NCBI RefSeq assembly: GCF_023703085.1
Contig: NZ_JAMQJY010000003.1
Location: 248,001 to 312,000, forward strand
Direction: 5' to 3'
Source: Alkalicoccobacillus plakortidis
GTDB lineage: Bacteria; Bacillota; Bacilli; Bacillales; Bacillaceae_D
Length of the DNA stretch: 64,000 bases
Shown here: in pieces, positions 48,135 to 57,034 of the stretch
Layout: every line of letters starts with the position of its first letter
Numbering within the stretch: the stretch's first letter is position 1
Notes under the pieces: generated by a model
Told to the model about the DNA's origin: nothing
Database searches by the model: none
Seen by the model: the letters and a program-made list of their open reading frames with translations, nothing else
Made by a program: the position numbers and the translations under genes

Positions 48135-48169
48135 TAAAAAACTCCTGTTACATGACCATGTAACAGGAG
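48135..48169 (-). terminator. Terminator after the DUF4166 gene
   Basis: CTCCTGTTACATG (48142-48154) and CATGTAACAGGAG (48157-48169) form a perfect stem, followed by a T run on the minus strand, 11 bases after the stop at 48180. Confidence 0.9.
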
Positions 48170-48179
48170 CAATTCTAGT

Positions 48180-48782
48180 TTACTTACGAAAAGTTCCTTT
48201 GTATGACAGTAGATCTCCAACCAACCTATTGCTAATTTTTACATGGATGGTGTAAGCCTCTTTTATATCATCGTAACCCTCAATTACTTCTACATTCCCT
48301 TGTAATACTTTTGGTAAGAGAATTTCTATTCTTCCCATTACCAACTTTTGAGATGCAGAAGTAATAGCAAGTGTACCTTGGTTTGTTACTCTAAAAATCA
48401 AATCTGAATAGAATAGACTAGGCTCCCCTAAATAGTCTCTTACCACATTTCTTTGTGAATCAATTGTCATCTGCGCATGAAACCGCCTTGTCACTTTTGG
48501 GAAGAAAAAGATTCGTTCCCATTTGACTTCTTCTATACCATCAGGGCGCTCATAAACGCGATTAACCAAATCAAAAGGAATGTCTCGCCCACTCTCAGGG
48601 AATATAAAATTCCATCTTGTTAGAAGTAACATGAATGGATACATCCATTTTTTTGCCCCTTTTATTTCACTCATTACTCCCTTGGCATGAAACACGCTAC
48701 TCTCTTGAAACGAGTACCTCTCCTGAAGTTTTGGATGAAGCCTTTCATAGGACTCTCCAAGTAGATTTTTATAAATAGACAT
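48180..48782 (-). CDS. DUF4166-domain protein
   Basis: A 200-residue protein that starts MSIYKNLLGESYERLHPKLQERY and contains FHAKGVMSEIKGAKKWMYP, GRDIPFDLVNRVYERPDG and RRFHAQM, the pattern of DUF4166, a predicted beta-rich domain in Firmicutes. Its function is unknown. GGAGG lies ten bases before ATG 48782. It starts five bases after the SRPBCC/DoxX-like gene ends, so the two are one operon. Longer frames upstream overlap the previous gene and are not used. Confidence 0.8.
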   Translation of the reverse strand: MSIYKNLLGESYERLHPKLQERYSFQESSVFHAKGVMSEIKGAKKWMYPFMLLLTRWNFIFPESGRDIPFDLVNRVYERPDGIEEVKWERIFFFPKVTRRFHAQMTIDSQRNVVRDYLGEPSLFYSDLIFRVTNQGTLAITSASQKLVMGRIEILLPKVLQGNVEVIEGYDDIKEAYTIHVKISNRLVGDLLSYKGTFRK

Positions 48783-48786
48783 CCAA

Positions 48787-49692
48787 TTAAATCCTCCTGC
48801 GTGTACAACTTCTTGCCGTTGGGAGATCTTTTGAACAATAAAAACCCACCACCGATAATACAAATAATGCCCCATTAAACGTGATCGGGTTAAAGGGTGC
48901 ATTTAATAAGTGAGGTGCTGCGATTATTGACGAGATCGTCAACATTGGAAAGAGGACACATTGAATGAGAAATAATTGTCGTTTCTTTCGATAGAGTACC
49001 CATAATCCCGCCATCATGAGCTCAGCTATTCCAACAAATTGTACGACCAAACTAGCTAAATCTTGATTCAAACCTAATGTACGTTGAATCATCATCACTT
49101 CTTCTGGATGTTGTACTAGAAGCTTTGGGACAAGGCCATGATAGAGCCAAACAAAGCTGAAAAAAGCGACCATTAACACACTGATAAAAAATCGGAGATA
49201 CTGTGATTGTGAGGATTCACCCTTTTCAAGAGATCGTTTCAATACATCAAAGCTTAACGCTGTCGCCCAACCTATCATCGGACGGAAGATAAGCCCGTCA
49301 ACAACGCGCCCTACAAAACCATAACGTACATCATAATCATATTGAGTTAAAAATTTTGTATGCTCATCCTGCTGAGTATATTTCCAATACCCTCTGCCCT
49401 CACGAATAAGTGAAAGCTTTTGGTCAGTGCCAAACCGCAATGAAGAGGTTTTCGAACCTTCCTTTGACTGATGAGATCCAACGCTCTCACCCCATCCGGC
49501 TATGCTTAACCCAAACCCAATGTTTGTTTTATACAAAAAGGATTGTGGCTCTCCCTTTTCTTTTGGTAAATAGGTAATAGAGGAGAACCTGAGATCCCAA
49601 GCCTGATGGCGAGTTGGGTCCTGAGTCGCCTTCCAAACGTCTTCCAGAGACGCACGAATCGGTAATTCAACATATATCGGCTTCTGTTTCAT
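48787..49692 (-). CDS. SRPBCC domain plus DoxX-like membrane protein
   Basis: A 301-residue fusion. Residues 1-150 are a polyketide-cyclase/SRPBCC fold (YVELPIRASLEDVWKATQDPTRH), and about 175-285 carry four membrane helices of the DoxX-like type (LVVQFVGIAELMMAGLWVL, APFNPITFNGALFVL). DUF4166 partners are often encoded next to this fusion in Bacillus. The role is unknown; a lipid-related function is a guess from the hydrophobic-ligand fold. Confidence 0.8.
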   Translation of the reverse strand: MKQKPIYVELPIRASLEDVWKATQDPTRHQAWDLRFSSITYLPKEKGEPQSFLYKTNIGFGLSIAGWGESVGSHQSKEGSKTSSLRFGTDQKLSLIREGRGYWKYTQQDEHTKFLTQYDYDVRYGFVGRVVDGLIFRPMIGWATALSFDVLKRSLEKGESSQSQYLRFFISVLMVAFFSFVWLYHGLVPKLLVQHPEEVMMIQRTLGLNQDLASLVVQFVGIAELMMAGLWVLYRKKRQLFLIQCVLFPMLTISSIIAAPHLLNAPFNPITFNGALFVLSVVGFYCSKDLPTARSCTRRRI

Positions 49693-49802
49693 CGGTCACC
49701 TCTATTCTTATAGATCCCTTTACCCTTATCTTAACTCTGTATGAGAATGGGTCAAGAGATGACCATAAGTCACTCGATACCGCGTGTTAACGCATAGGCC
49801 AG

Positions 49803-49955
49803 CTTAGTAAAGGTGGCTTTCAGCTTAGTAAAAATAGCTTTTTGCTTTGTTGATGAACTTAGCTATTTGCAACACTCGATTCTCTCTTGATCTTGCAATT
49901 AATTCACTTGATAACTCCCTCTCTTTCTTAACTAAAAATAAGCCTTCTCTTGTTC
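49803..49955. repeat. Helically phased CTT-core intergenic repeats
   Basis: In the gene-free stretch 49693-50006, CTT starts at 49803, 49824, 49845, 49886, 49907, 49927 and 49949, steps near 21 bp with one position (49866) degenerate. Forms include AGCTTAGTAAAGG, AGCTTAGTAAAAA, TCTCTTGATC, CACTTGATAA. Same orientation and core as the 7.3-kb stretch. Confidence 0.6.
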
Positions 49956-50006
49956 AACAGTAAATAATCGTGGTAAAAAATCAAATTTTACTTTTATCGT
50001 TCTCCA

Positions 50007-50507
50007 TTAATTTTCTAGTTCGCTAAACCAAATCGAATATACTTCCCCATCATATAAATGAAAACGCAAATGTAGTTGATGAACCCGATCTACATTTCCA
50101 ATGATGACGATTTGCTGCTCACGATCCTCGTATCGATAGGAGAGTTCACCATATGCCGACATAACCATTTCTTCTGAATCCATAACTTGAATCCCTTTAT
50201 CTGTAGCAAACTGTTCACTTCTCTTATTTACTATTATTGTTTGAATGGTTCTCTCCATTCTGTCTACTTCAACACTCCAGATATCACCGTGATACTGATC
50301 ATACGTTCTTTGATCGTGATAAGCCGTGTTGTCTGCATCGTACGTTAATTCAAACAGGTCTTCATCAAGAAAATCACCAAGTGCGATGATTCCAATCCCT
50401 TCTTGGGTCAAATCAACGGATTCTACCTCCATCATGAGCTCCTCTTCCGTTTTGCATGATGTCAGTAGGAATAAGGAAATGACTACAATAACAAAAAACC
50501 TCATCAT
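50007..50507 (-). CDS. Lipoprotein of unknown function
   Basis: A 166-residue protein with lipobox LTSC (Cys18) followed by KTEEELMMEVESV. The mature part is acidic with a beta-rich end (LHLRFHLYDGEVYSIWFSELE). Its last 40 residues resemble those of the upstream membrane protein, so the two may be related partners. It overlaps that gene by ATGA and ends the PadR-HAAS operon. Confidence 0.7.
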   Translation of the reverse strand: MMRFFVIVVISLFLLTSCKTEEELMMEVESVDLTQEGIGIIALGDFLDEDLFELTYDADNTAYHDQRTYDQYHGDIWSVEVDRMERTIQTIIVNKRSEQFATDKGIQVMDSEEMVMSAYGELSYRYEDREQQIVIIGNVDRVHQLHLRFHLYDGEVYSIWFSELEN

Positions 50508-51079
50508 CCCTCTTGCTCTAATTCTGACAGTCGAATCTCCTGAATCATCTCTTCCCCATCGTAAATAAACTCAAGCTCCACATTGTTCTTACGGTCTACA
50601 TAAAAAATCCATGATGCCATACACGGTTCAAAGTCGTTTGCATAATGACTTCCATACAGATCTTTCGCCTTTTGTAGAGGATCTCCGACTTCGACTCCAA
50701 GCAGAGTTTGTTGACCTTTTTCATTAAAGCTAAACGAACGAATTTCATGATCTTCATTTATAGTCATCCAAGCATGCTTAAATTCTAAAAGTTCATGATA
50801 CACACTATCATGTAACTCATAACCTCCCAGTTCCTCAATAACCTCATCAGTCAAGGGTTTAAACAAATTAATCCCCCCAAGTTGCTCCTCACTTAAATCT
50901 GTATTTTTTATAAAATAATGATTAGTAGCTGCTACATACCACCCTGTAGGTACGATAATAAGAAGTGCTAGTGGCATAAAACATAAAACGGAAATTATTT
51001 TTGAACGCTTCCATAAAAAGATTCCCGAAATAGGGGTGATCAATAGAATGAATAAGATAATAGTTAAAAATACTAACAT
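50504..51079 (-). CDS. Membrane-anchored protein of unknown function
   Basis: A 191-residue protein with two hydrophobic N-terminal helices (FLTIILFILLITPISGIFLW and VLCFMPLALLIIVPTGWYV), then an extracytoplasmic domain that ends YVDRKNNVELEFIYDGEEM. No family recognised. It lies 51 bp after the HAAS gene and overlaps the lipoprotein gene by four bases. Confidence 0.7.
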   Translation of the reverse strand: MLVFLTIILFILLITPISGIFLWKRSKIISVLCFMPLALLIIVPTGWYVAATNHYFIKNTDLSEEQLGGINLFKPLTDEVIEELGGYELHDSVYHELLEFKHAWMTINEDHEIRSFSFNEKGQQTLLGVEVGDPLQKAKDLYGSHYANDFEPCMASWIFYVDRKNNVELEFIYDGEEMIQEIRLSELEQEG

Positions 51080-51130
51080 TTACACAACTCCTCTACATAG
51101 TAAAACTAGGTATACAAATAAAAAAAGGGG

Positions 51131-51766
51131 CTAGATCGAGCGTATAACCCCATAGCGAACAGCCAGTTGATTTAACGGATAGAAAATAAACGTGGCCACT
51201 ACACAAACCAATAAAAAAGCTGGATTTAAGAGAGGATAGAACCACGACTGAAATAAATCAGTTAAAAGGACAACAATCATAAGTAGATAATTTGGAAGTA
51301 ATGCCAAAACCATAAAACGCCGACTTTTTCTCCATTGCTTGAAGCCCACTAAACGTCCATGAACAAAAAACATCAGCGCCAAAAGGAACGCATACCCACA
51401 TAAGAGACCCCACTTAAATGTAACCATTTGCTCCCAAATGAGCTCAACTGCCAAATAAGCATGAGTGTAGTACAGTACTGTCAAACAAGCACCTATAAGA
51501 AATAAACTATAATTAAAATAAATCATGACTTTCGGTATATTTACTTGCTGAGAGTGACCCACTAAATAGTTTTCAGCAATCTCTTTAGGCTCACCCAACT
51601 CCATCAACAATTCATTTTCAGCTTCCGACTGTGAGCGAGCAGACAAAAGAAACTCCTGATACCGTAGCTCAATATACTCCTCATATTCCAAAAGAATCTC
51701 TTCTTTATTTGGAAGATGACCAAGCTCACCTGCAAGCTGATCTAAAAATGATTGAGCTATTTTCAT
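51131..51766 (-). CDS. HAAS-domain membrane protein
   Basis: A 211-residue protein. The first 75 residues form a HAAS (helical, alpha, signalling) domain of the DUF1700 type: [46 protein letters not shown]. About four membrane helices follow. HAAS proteins are nearly always encoded after a PadR repressor, as here (ATGA overlap), and are thought to relay its signal to a membrane function. First described in Bacillus extracytoplasmic control systems; mechanism unknown. Confidence 0.85.
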   Translation of the reverse strand: MKIAQSFLDQLAGELGHLPNKEEILLEYEEYIELRYQEFLLSARSQSEAENELLMELGEPKEIAENYLVGHSQQVNIPKVMIYFNYSLFLIGACLTVLYYTHAYLAVELIWEQMVTFKWGLLCGYAFLLALMFFVHGRLVGFKQWRKSRRFMVLALLPNYLLMIVVLLTDLFQSWFYPLLNPAFLLVCVVATFIFYPLNQLAVRYGVIRSI

Positions 51767-52093
51767 AATGGTTTCTCCAGCATGCGATTAACCATTTTCA
51801 CAAATGAATTCCACTCTTTCGTTTTCGAAGAGAGAACGGACTTCCCTTCATCTGTTATTGCATAATATTTTCGAGCTTGGTCCCTTCTCTTGGTCCTTCC
51901 AATAAGAAGTAATACATGCCTTTTCCTCAAGCTTATGAAGTGCAGGATACAACGTTCCCTCTTTCACTTCTAGCGTCTCATCACTTCGTCTTTTCATTTC
52001 TTTTACAAGCTGATAGCCATACATATCATCTTGTTCTAAAAGTTGTAGCACAAGTAACGATGTACTTCCTTTCAGTAGCTCACGATTAAACAT
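51763..52093 (-). pseudogene. PadR-family regulator, one frameshift
   Basis: About 109 residues. It starts [20 protein letters not shown] and has the winged helix [37 protein letters not shown] core (residues 24-57). The frame breaks at GCTTGG 51875-51880; with CCAGC it continues [18 protein letters not shown], the normal PadR wing, to the stop that overlaps the HAAS start. First gene of the four-gene operon; it probably represses this operon. Confidence 0.85.
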
Positions 52094-52153
52094 ACAACAC
52101 CTACCTAGAATTAATGGGTATGTTTATTGTAATCAACTGGGAATTAATAAGCA

Positions 52154-52186
52154 ACAAAAAAATCACCTAGCTCTTCAGCTAGATGA
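52154..52186 (-). terminator. Terminator after the 29-residue membrane peptide
   Basis: TCACCTAGCT (52163-52172) pairs with AGCTAGATGA (52177-52186), one G-U or mismatch, with a T run on the minus strand. It closes the small-peptide gene at 52192. Confidence 0.8.
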
Positions 52187-52191
52187 CTCCA

Positions 52192-52281
52192 CTATCTGTT
52201 CTTAAATATCATAACACCAATAATAACGGCAACTAATGCAATAAGCGCGAGACCAGATCCAAGCAAAATCATAATGTTCAT
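52192..52281 (-). CDS. Single-helix membrane peptide, 29 residues
   Basis: MNIMILLGSGLALIALVAVI plus IGVMIFKNR: one membrane helix with a short basic tail. AAGGAG lies nine bases before ATG 52281 (another in-frame ATG at 52290 overlaps the site), and a terminator follows three bases after the stop. Size and layout resemble type I toxins and small membrane-complex subunits, but no antitoxin RNA is evident. Confidence 0.55.
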   Translation of the reverse strand: MNIMILLGSGLALIALVAVIIGVMIFKNR

Positions 52282-52318
52282 TATGTCCATCTCCTTCACC
52301 CTTCCCCATTCACGCTTA

Positions 52319-52570
52319 TTAATGAATCATTTCAGTCCGATTTCTCTTTTGAGCTAGTTTATTTGTAGCAACATAAGCCCCAAGTGCTGCCAAAAGTGCA
52401 AAAAGAAACGGAACGCTAGCCGTCCCAAATTGAATGGATGACTCTGTCGCACCTTGTATAGAATTTGTAATAGATGGCACATACATCATTGTAAGGACGA
52501 ACCCTGATGCAAGCTGAAGTAATAAAAAGATAAAGGAAAAACTCATAATAAAAACAAGCAATTTTTTCAC
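52319..52570 (-). CDS. Small two-helix membrane protein
   Basis: An 83-residue protein with helices at about 4-28 (LVFIMSFSFIFLLLQLASGFV) and 52-67 (FLFALLAALGAYVA), ending with a basic tail KLAQKRNRTEMIH. GTG 52570 follows AAGGAGG. It lies 37 bp upstream of the 29-residue peptide gene and may share its transcript. No family recognised. Confidence 0.65.
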   Translation of the reverse strand: MKKLLVFIMSFSFIFLLLQLASGFVLTMMYVPSITNSIQGATESSIQFGTASVPFLFALLAALGAYVATNKLAQKRNRTEMIH

Positions 52571-52754
52571 GACAAAACCTCCTTGCTTAAGTTACGTTAT
52601 TAGGAAAATAAGGTTTCATTTTCATATTTATTTAAGCATAAAGGAAGATCAATGTATGTTCAATAGGTGGAGAGGAGCATAATTGACTGCACTTATCAGT
52701 GATGAGATGTCCTTTTTATCAAGCAACGTCTATCACAATATGCTCTAACCCCAT

Positions 52755-52783
52755 ATAAAAAACGAGATCACAAAGATCTCGTT
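52755..52783 (-). terminator. Terminator after sortase D
   Basis: AACGAGATC (52761-52769) pairs with GATCTCGTT (52775-52783), with a T run on the minus strand. The stem overlaps the sortase stop codon. Confidence 0.8.
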
Positions 52784-53427
52784 CAAATCTCAACAATATC
52801 AACTAATTTTGATTGGATAATATATCGATCTGGTGCGCTTCCTACAAAATCAAAAGGGTAACAGGTTGTTAGAGTTAACGTTGCCTCGTCCTTATCAACA
52901 ATGACTGTCCGATCATCGGCATCTGTAATCCAGATGTCATCGATCTCATACTCATATCTCTGACCTTCGTACTCTAGATAAAGGACATCTCCTAGTTCAA
53001 CAGCACCTAATTCAGAAAATACGGTATCACGATGTCCACTTAAAACCGTATGTCGCTTCTCATCTGGAGTCGTTGTCCATTGACTAACATACATGCCGAC
53101 ACCTTGCTTTAAGGTTTCGTCATCTGTGCCCCAATAGGTCTTATATGATTTTTCAATCTCAGGAATAACTAGCCGTGACATTTCAGCACCCACATGATAA
53201 AGGTCGATCTCATCACTCATGACCGGATCAGTCACAGAATCAGACTCTTCCTCTAGGCTACTTTCCTCATTTTCTACTTCTTGGCGTTCAACTTTAGCGG
53301 TCTCTAACGCTTCAATTTCATCTTGGCTGAGGTTTTCAGCTGCCTGAGTGCCACTCACCCACTGGAAACCAAAGTAAATCGTCATTGTTAAACCAACCAG
53401 GATTAATGCACTATACACAATTTTCAT
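52783..53427 (-). CDS. srtD: Class D sortase
   Basis: A 214-residue transpeptidase: N-terminal signal anchor (IVYSALILVGLTMTIYFGF), an acidic linker, and a sortase beta-barrel with catalytic His in LSGHRDTVF near 127, Cys in LTTCYPF near 189 and Arg in APDRYII near 201. It cuts between Thr and the last residue of an LPxTA signal and joins the protein to the cell wall. Its gene follows its probable LPKTA substrate by about 80 bp in the same direction, typical of class D systems. Confidence 0.9.
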   Translation of the reverse strand: MKIVYSALILVGLTMTIYFGFQWVSGTQAAENLSQDEIEALETAKVERQEVENEESSLEEESDSVTDPVMSDEIDLYHVGAEMSRLVIPEIEKSYKTYWGTDDETLKQGVGMYVSQWTTTPDEKRHTVLSGHRDTVFSELGAVELGDVLYLEYEGQRYEYEIDDIWITDADDRTVIVDKDEATLTLTTCYPFDFVGSAPDRYIIQSKLVDIVEI

Positions 53428-53507
53428 GCACTCACCTCAACCTTTTTAAATAGTCTCCCTCTCAAAGAATTAGGGAAGGAGACATTTACTAGTATTATAG
53501 AGGTTTT

Positions 53508-55524
53508 CTATGCTTTTCTAAAGCGAGAACTAAATCTGGCAGCAAGTCCTACTAAAAGAGCCGCAAGACCCGTAAGAGCGTACGCTAAATCATTTGTTGC
53601 TGTCTTTGGTAGCACTCCACCCTCTTCTTTATCTTTATCTTTAGATTTATCCTTTTTGTACTTGTCTTTCTTATCTTTGTTACCGTCTTTATGGTCTTTC
53701 TTAGTTCCGTCTTTCTTATCTCCATCTTTTTTATCTCCGTCATTTTTACCCGGAGGCGTTACCTTATCATTATCTGGATCCTTATCGCCATCATCGGGTT
53801 GCGGTTCTGGTTCTGGTTGCGGTTCCGGAACTGGCTCAATATCAGGTAAATCGGTTCCTGAATCAAAGTCAACTTCAATTAAGTTCGCTTGATTATCTAA
53901 AGTGCGCAAGTCAAGTTTTCCATCAGTGTAAGCTGTAGCGATAGTATGTACTCCCTCTACACCTTCCAAATCATATGACAAACTGAGGGCTTGAGAATAC
54001 AAATACTCTTCATCTGTAATTTCATAGCCTAACGAATCAGCCCATTTACTAATCTCCACATGAATACTATTTGTATCTAAGTCAGTAGTCACATATTGAT
54101 TAAATGATTCAAGATCCTCGATCTCATAAAAAACATAGTCTCCATTTTCGTCAACAAGAGGTACATTAAATGCCCCAAAGAATCCAGCTTCTTTAAATGT
54201 ATCCGATTCAAGAATATGCCCTAATTCCTTTGGAAGCTGTAAAGTATACGTAAGCTCATCGATCTGCTCGAAATCAAGCCCTACTTGCTCACTTCCCAAT
54301 TGGCTAATAGTTAGATCACCCCAACCAAGCTGTTCGGAATAAAAAAGATCATATTCGGTCGTAAACTCGATTAGACTGCGGTTAATATAAACAGGTGCCT
54401 CAGGTTCTTCTTCTCCATCTCCCGGTTCCCCGGCTTCAGGATCTTCATCTTCATCTCCAGGTTCTTCTGGATCTTCATCTCCGTCTCCCGGTTCTTCTGG
54501 ATCTTCTTCACCGTCTCCTGGCTCTTCCGGATCTTCTTCACCGTCTCCCGGCTCTTCTGGATCTTCTTCACCGTCTCCTGGCTCTTCTGGATCTTCTTCA
54601 CCGTCTCCTGGCTCTTCCGGATCTTCTTCACCGTCTCCTGGCTCTTCCGGATCTTCTTCACCGTCTCCTGGCTCTTCTGGATCTTCTTCACCGTCTCCCG
54701 GTTCTTCTGGATCTTCATCTCCGTCTCCCGGCTCTTCCGGATCTTCTTCACCGCCTCCTGGTTCTTCTGGGTCAGGATCTTCTGGAAGATCTGGCCATAA
54801 AACATCCGGATCAAGAGTTAAAGAATGTTCAACGGCACCTGATAGAGAATTAAGATCTGGAGGTCCAACTGTTAATGTAGATTTAATTACACTTTCTCCT
54901 TCATTTCCTTCTACCGGACTTAGGAATCTTGTTACAAAATTAAAAACTTCCCTAGCTGTATCACCTTCATTGATAGAAAAATTGTGTTTTTCTAAGTATT
55001 TCGTCAAATTAAATGAGTAAAAGTTATGTTGAATCAAATTCGACTTCCGACACCGTTACTTCTGGCAATGAGACCACATACGATCCGTTCGAATCAACTA
55101 TAGGCCCGTTTGGCGCCAGATAAAAGAAAGAGTTGGCGAATTCTTCTGTTCCAAATATATTGTTAAAATCACTTGGTAGCTGCACTGTAAATATGAGGTC
55201 CTGATCCCCAATTTCATCAAGACTAGTATTTAAAGATCCAGATAAGCTAAGTTGTAATTCAACACGCTCACCTCTGTCATCTTTATATATGGAGACATCA
55301 CGATTAATCCTAGGATCAATTAAATTTCCACCCTGCGCGTACGCTGTCTGGCTACCAACAATTTGTGTGCCGCTTACATTAAGTGACAAACTAGTAACTG
55401 GAACTGATAGTGCGAGAGTTGTTGCAAGAGTTAAGGTGCTTGCGCGTTTCATAAGAGTTCTTCGACTTCGATCTCGATTCTGATTCTTCATCTTCTTCTT
55501 GTAATCAAATCTCTGATTTCTCAT
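53508..55524 (-). pseudogene. LPKTA wall-anchored protein with acidic repeats, one frameshift
   Basis: About 671 residues reconstructed. Signal peptide to AYAQ near 64, a beta-rich adhesin-like domain, about eleven copies of a ten-residue acidic repeat (DPEEPGDGEE), a second beta-rich domain, a Lys/Asp-rich spacer (DGDKKDGDKKDG type) and the sorting signal LPKTA, a hydrophobic helix and FRKA. The N-terminal part is in another frame: one extra base near 55027 (ACATAAC) stops it after EVEFDST. ATG 55524 has GGAAGGTG upstream. Probably anchored by the sortase at 52783. Confidence 0.8.
54441..54770. repeat. 30-bp repeats encoding the acidic stalk
   Basis: About eleven near-identical 30-bp units encode DPEEPGDGEE-type decapeptides of the wall protein. 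Unit differences are mostly CTC/CCC and TCT/TCC third-base changes, so recent copy-number change is likely. The antisense frame (54395-54853) is a composition shadow. Confidence 0.85.
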
Positions 55525-55798
55525 AGCTCACCTTCCAAATTTTATTATTTTTTGTGTAACCATCCATATCCTAACACAAACAAAATCAACAAAACTACAA
55601 TTTTCCCAATAAAATGATAAATTTAATATTTATTTATATTTTATAAAATAATGAGTTTAGTTGTTATATATAAGGGTAAACATTCCAGTTAAAAACTATT
55701 AGATTATGTCTTCTTTAGGAGATAATTAACTGTCATTGTCATTCTCGGTGTTCCTTTTATACGTAGCAGTCTTCTTGTTCTTCAAATCACTTTTTACA

Positions 55799-55849
55799 TT
55801 GACATCGTCATCATTGCACCGTACTCTTCAATTAATGTAAGCGTTTTAT
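55799..55849 (+). promoter_or_regulatory. Promoter with cre-like site for the Gfo/Idh gene
   Basis: -35 TTGACA (55799-55804), 17-bp spacer, -10 TACTCT (55822-55827). TGTAAGCGTTTTAT (55836-55849) matches 12 of 14 positions of the CcpA cre consensus and lies over the transcription start, where bound CcpA would repress. The rest of the gene-free stretch 55525-55798 shows nothing else. Confidence 0.5.
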
Positions 55850-55867
55850 AAAAGGAGGGCGTTATCG

Positions 55868-57034
55868 ATGATTCATGTTGCCATTGTTGGGATTGGTGCG
55901 ATTAGTCCTGCACATATCGAGGCATATAAACGGTTTGCTGATCTTTGTGAAGTAACCGTTCTTTGCGACTTAGACTTGAAAAAGGCTAAAGAGAAAGCCC
56001 AGGATTACGGATTAAAAAGAGTGCCTGTTTTTAAAGATATTGATGAAATATGTGCAGATCCAGAAATTGATCTCGTCTCCATTTGCACGCCCCCTTCCAC
56101 TCACGCTTCTATCGCCGTACGACTTTTAAAGGCAGGTAAACATGTTCTGATTGAAAAACCAATGGCTGCCTCCTTAGAAGAATGTGATCTTATTAATCAA
56201 ACAGCCAAAGAGCAGAATCGAATTGTTTCCGTTATTGCGCAAAATCGCTTTTTCACACCAATGATGAAGGTTAAACAAATTCTTGATCAACAGCTTATTG
56301 GGAAAGTTCTTCATAGCCAAGTAGACTCCTTCTGGTGGAGGGGCAACTGTTATTATGATCTTTGGTGGCGAGGAACTTGGGAAAAAGAAGGCGGTGGCTG
56401 CACATTAAATCATGCCGTGCATCATATCGATATCCTTCAATGGATGAACGGTATGCCTACTGAAGTGACAGCTATTATGAGTAATACAGCTCATGACAAT
56501 GCGGAAGTGGAGGATCTTTCTGTTGCGATTCTAAAATATAAAGATGGATCCATTGCTCAAATAACAAGCTCCGTTGTTCATCATGGCGAGGAGCAACAGA
56601 TAATTTTCCAAGGAGAAAAAGCGCGAATTTCTGTACCATGGCGTATTCACGCCTCCACTTCTTCAGCTAATGGTTTTCCGAATAAAGATTCAGATACAGA
56701 ACAGACCATCAATGATCTCTATGAAAACCTGCCCTCCGTCGTTCATGAGGCACACTTAGGTCAAATCCATGATGTGCTTTTGGCTATTCAAGGCGGCACT
56801 CCGGTGCTAGTTGATGGTCAGCAAGGCAGACAAACACTCGAACTCATAACAGCAATCTATAAATCTGCAAGCGAAAAGAAAACCGTTACCCTTCCCTTGA
56901 AAGCTGATGATAGCTTTTATACAAAAGAAAGCATTTTGAAAAATACGATCTATTTTCACGAGAAGACTGTGTCAGTGGATGGATTTGATACAGAAGATAT
57001 TACAACTGGTGGAAAGTATGATCAAACAACATAG
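55868..57034 (+). CDS. Gfo/Idh/MocA-family oxidoreductase
   Basis: A 388-residue NAD(P)-dependent dehydrogenase. Rossmann start HVAIVGIGAISPAHI, CTPPSTHASIAVRLL, the catalytic lysine motif LIEKPMA near residue 98, and a C-terminal substrate domain with GGGCTLNHAVHHIDILQWM, where His is the usual acid/base. Members oxidise inositols, sugars or related polyols. Single gene with AAAGGAGGG upstream; the cre-like site suggests carbon-catabolite control. Substrate unknown. Confidence 0.9.
   Translation: MIHVAIVGIGAISPAHIEAYKRFADLCEVTVLCDLDLKKAKEKAQDYGLKRVPVFKDIDEICADPEIDLVSICTPPSTHASIAVRLLKAGKHVLIEKPMAASLEECDLINQTAKEQNRIVSVIAQNRFFTPMMKVKQILDQQLIGKVLHSQVDSFWWRGNCYYDLWWRGTWEKEGGGCTLNHAVHHIDILQWMNGMPTEVTAIMSNTAHDNAEVEDLSVAILKYKDGSIAQITSSVVHHGEEQQIIFQGEKARISVPWRIHASTSSANGFPNKDSDTEQTINDLYENLPSVVHEAHLGQIHDVLLAIQGGTPVLVDGQQGRQTLELITAIYKSASEKKTVTLPLKADDSFYTKESILKNTIYFHEKTVSVDGFDTEDITTGGKYDQTT

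Noticed and set aside
48787..48902. Frameshift between the SRPBCC/DoxX-like and DUF4166 genes
   Set aside because: Each has its own start, ribosome site and family boundary; the overlap is only a spurious upstream extension of the second frame.
3089..51880. Programmed +1 translational frameshifting at CCAAGC
   Set aside because: The motif appears on either strand relative to the genes and at varying codon phase, so it cannot be a translational signal.
54371..54853. Frames of Leu/Arg or Lys/Glu repeats on both strands
   Set aside because: Shadows of the 30-bp repeats in the wall protein gene, which has the signal peptide and LPKTA in its own frame.
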